Of a stretch of 64,000 nucleotides of DNA, positions 62,208-64,000 are shown piece by piece (the stretch's first letter is position 1; the number at the start of each line of letters is the position of its first letter). The stretch is from positions 62,001-126,000 of the forward strand of contig NZ_RKMH01000002.1 in assembly GCF_003797185.1 (NCBI RefSeq), in the 5' to 3' direction. The notes beneath the pieces were generated by a model, which was not told the origin of the DNA, ran no database searches, and was given only the letters and a program-made list of their open reading frames with translations. Made by a program: the position numbers and the translations under genes. This stretch comes from Gordonia oryzae (GTDB taxonomy: Bacteria > Actinomycetota > Actinomycetes > Mycobacteriales > Mycobacteriaceae).

Positions 62208-63392
62208 GTGCCGGGATATGGACACATCGTTGTCCAAGCGGATCCGTTCCGGCGCCTGACCGGGGCATTCGGTCGAGAGTTGGCGGGACTTGTCGCGGCT
62301 CGGTTCATCGAGGGCCTGATTGCTCGCGTCGGACCTACGGTCGATGTGCTGAGGGTGGCCGACCTCGATTACGAACTTGTCATGTCGGTACCGGGGGAGG
62401 AACACTTCGATCTCCTCATCGGCGAACTCCGCGGGGGAGCGCACATCGTCGAATGGGACGGCGAGCGGTATTTCCTGGACACCCGAACCGGAGTGGCCTC
62501 CCCCCGTTATCTGTCCCGTGATCTGCGTGATGGCGTCGGTAAATGGTGTGCGGAATGCGCGTTCACTGCGGCGATCGACCGGCGGACGCCGCTGGAGGTC
62601 TGTGATGAGGACATGCTTGCCACCGTCGACCTGCTGCGTACCACCGTGCTGCGGCTCTCGCGGGCCCAGGTTGACGACTTCGCGCCGCACTACCAGCCGA
62701 TCGTGCATCTACCGTCCCACGAGGTCGCCGGATACGAGTCGCTGATGCGCTGGGACGACGGAAACGGGGCCGGACCGGGCGAGTTCCTCCCGATCCTGGA
62801 GGGCACTGCGTTGTTAGGGCCGATCAGCGACTCGACGATCGCGGCGGCAATTGCCGAACTTCCGCGCGGGATCACCACGGCGGCCGGGTCGGACTCGTTC
62901 GTGTCGATCAATTTCTCGCAGCGTCAGCTGCTCAATCCGGCGATCGTCGAATCGACCATCGAGCAGGTCCGCCTGAGCGGAGTAGACCCGGCGCGGTTCT
63001 GGATCGAGCTGCGTGAGGACGAGGTGATCCGCATCGCCAGCGATACCGCTCACGCCGTCGGCGCGTTGAGCGAAGCTGGTTGCACCATCGTCGTCGATGA
63101 CCTCGGGTCGGGATACTCGGCGCTGAGTTACCTGCGTGATCTGCCGGTCGACGTTCTCAAGGTCGACGGGGGCCTGGTGAACTCCCTCGACAGTGACTGC
63201 GACAAGAAGAGCGAGACCACGGTGGCGGTGGTCCGTGCGATCTGCGACGTCGCCCGCGCGACGGGATCGACAACGGTCGCCGAAGGTGTTGAGGAGCCCG
63301 CCGTCGTCCCGTTGCTCGTCGACCTGGGATTCGACTACGCGCAGGGATACCACTTCGGCCGGCCCGCGTCGTCGTCGGCGCTGTTCGGTTGA
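62208..63392 (+). CDS. EAL-domain c-di-GMP phosphodiesterase with novel N-terminal domain (copy 2)
   Basis: The 394-residue paralogue of the 56919 gene opens GYGHIVVQADPFRRLTGAFG where copy 1 has GFGVVVAISADPYHRVAVAYG, so the N-terminal domain is conserved. The EAL domain has ESLMR, SINFSQRQL, WIEL, VVDDLGSGYSAL, VLKVDGGL, AEGVEE and AQGYHFGRP, all catalytic positions kept. GTG 62208 is chosen because it gives the same length as copy 1 and has AGAGGTGG about 10 nt upstream. It lies just behind the 161-bp palindromic element. Confidence 0.86.
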   Translation: MPGYGHIVVQADPFRRLTGAFGRELAGLVAARFIEGLIARVGPTVDVLRVADLDYELVMSVPGEEHFDLLIGELRGGAHIVEWDGERYFLDTRTGVASPRYLSRDLRDGVGKWCAECAFTAAIDRRTPLEVCDEDMLATVDLLRTTVLRLSRAQVDDFAPHYQPIVHLPSHEVAGYESLMRWDDGNGAGPGEFLPILEGTALLGPISDSTIAAAIAELPRGITTAAGSDSFVSINFSQRQLLNPAIVESTIEQVRLSGVDPARFWIELREDEVIRIASDTAHAVGALSEAGCTIVVDDLGSGYSALSYLRDLPVDVLKVDGGLVNSLDSDCDKKSETTVAVVRAICDVARATGSTTVAEGVEEPAVVPLLVDLGFDYAQGYHFGRPASSSALFG

Positions 63393-63477
63393 GCCTGGCC
63401 CGCGGACTACTCGTCACAGCCGAGAACGGGGGCGTTCGCGAGACCGCCGAACTGATAAGCGAACTCGAGGCTTGAGT

Positions 63478-63513
63478 GCCGATGCAGCGACGAGGAGCCC
63501 TCGCTGCATCGGC
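63478..63513. terminator. 13-bp perfect hairpin in convergent gap
   Basis: GCCGATGCAGCGA (63478-63490) pairs exactly with TCGCTGCATCGGC (63501-63513) around a 10-nt loop. It lies between the convergent EAL gene and menB and may serve both. The remaining gap 63514-63773 shows nothing recognisable. Confidence 0.65.
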
Positions 63514-63773
63514 ACGGCGCCGGTGCGGTGGTCGTGGTTGGACAAGTCCGGATCGGAGTTGAGAACCCGTGGAGGCCTACGCCCCTCACGGGCGAATTGT
63601 CGTCGGTAATCCTCACAGCCGTCACGCTCCCCACCCGGAGAACGCGGTTCGCGCGAGCACAGCGGGAGGGGCCAGTCGAGAGGCCGTGGGATCCGATCGG
63701 TGATCGTGCACAGTGACGCAGCAGTGATCTGTGCCGCTGTCGGTGGGATTGGGGGTGATCAGCCGGTGGTGAT

Positions 63774-64000
63774 TCAGTAGTAATACGGAAAAGCGTCCCA
63801 TTCCGGAGAGCGCTTCTGCAGGAAGGCATCCCGGCCCTCGACGGCCTCGTCAGTCATGTAGGCCAGGCGGGTGGCCTCGCCGGCGAAGACTTGCTGGCCC
63901 ATGAGACCGTCGTCAGTGAGATTGAAGGCGAACTTCAGCATGCGCTGCGCGGTGGGCGACTTGCCGTTGATGGCACGTCCCCACTCGATGGCGGCGCGTT
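63774..64000 (-). CDS. menB: 1,4-dihydroxy-2-naphthoyl-CoA synthase (C-terminal part)
   Basis: Only the last 75 residues lie in the window; the 5' end is beyond base 64000. The visible end includes AIEWGRAINGKSPTAQRMLK, EATRLAYMTDEAVEGRDAF, LQKRSPEWDAFPYYY and a stop at 63774. The EGRDAFLQKR ending is the hallmark of actinobacterial MenB, a crotonase-fold enzyme of menaquinone synthesis. With menA and menE this keeps the mycobacterial gene order. Confidence 0.88.
   Translation of the reverse strand, partial: RAAIEWGRAINGKSPTAQRMLKFAFNLTDDGLMGQQVFAGEATRLAYMTDEAVEGRDAFLQKRSPEWDAFPYYY

Noticed and set aside
61985..62521. 178-codon plus-strand frame starting in the palindromic element
   Set aside because: It runs out of frame over the second EAL gene and shows no domain. 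It is unlikely to be a cargo gene of the element.

Overview
The window comes from a high-GC mycolic-acid actinobacterium of the order Mycobacteriales. The best fit is Gordonia or a near relative. This rests on gene order and protein families, not on a 16S gene, which is absent. The order hemD-hemB-small membrane proteins, then hemL-phosphatase-TlpA/CcdA/ResB/CcsB, menA, menE-DUF3349-small membrane protein-pitA and finally menB follows the Mycobacterium tuberculosis Rv0511-Rv0548c order as I remember it, with insertions. No tRNA, rRNA or CRISPR array was recognised.

Layout. 0-5 kb: haem synthesis (hemD end, hemB), a DUF559-type nuclease-like protein and three membrane proteins. 5-12 kb: two acyl-CoA dehydrogenases (one a FadE25 orthologue), a YcxB-like pair, a TetR regulator, and decayed fadD and YdcF-type genes. 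12-18.7 kb: an amine/GABA catabolic cluster (aldehyde dehydrogenase, copper amine oxidase, GabT) divergent from a PucR regulator. 18.7-26 kb: SGNH lipoprotein, hemL, a phosphatase and the System II cytochrome c maturation operon. 26-38.6 kb: BldC-like regulator, cysteine desulfhydrase, ABC exporter pair, HTH/Clp-N pair, a frameshifted siderophore-interacting fusion, a TetR/MFS efflux pair and menA.

38.6-51.4 kb is an accessory island inserted between menA and menE. It holds a type VII-secretion-like WXG protein pair, remnants of IS3 and IS256 elements, a DUF6461 protein, a phospholipase D-like protein, a 13E12/HNH protein and an unrecognised operon of membrane and membrane-anchored proteins. 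The operon is bracketed by decayed 3' ends of the phospholipase D-like and 13E12 genes. 51.5-56.3 kb returns to core genes (menE, two DUF3349 genes, pitA, an F420-type oxidoreductase).

56.9-63.4 kb is the most interesting region. It is a compact c-di-GMP locus with two paralogous EAL phosphodiesterases of identical length sharing an unrecognised N-terminal domain, and a membrane GGDEF cyclase. Between them lie a ThiF/E1-like adenylyltransferase resembling the N-terminal part of Rv1355c (MoeY) and a putative GNAT/autoinducer-synthase-like acyltransferase. In M. tuberculosis the Rv1355c gene also sits beside c-di-GMP enzymes, so the association may be conserved and functional. A 161-bp nearly palindromic MITE-like element lies just upstream of the second EAL gene.

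A window-wide peculiarity is six intergenic clusters of 5-10 short direct repeats with the core GCCGACAGCGC, in both orientations, just downstream of stop codons. Several genes also show a -10-like hexamer 6-7 nt before the start codon, which suggests leaderless mRNAs.
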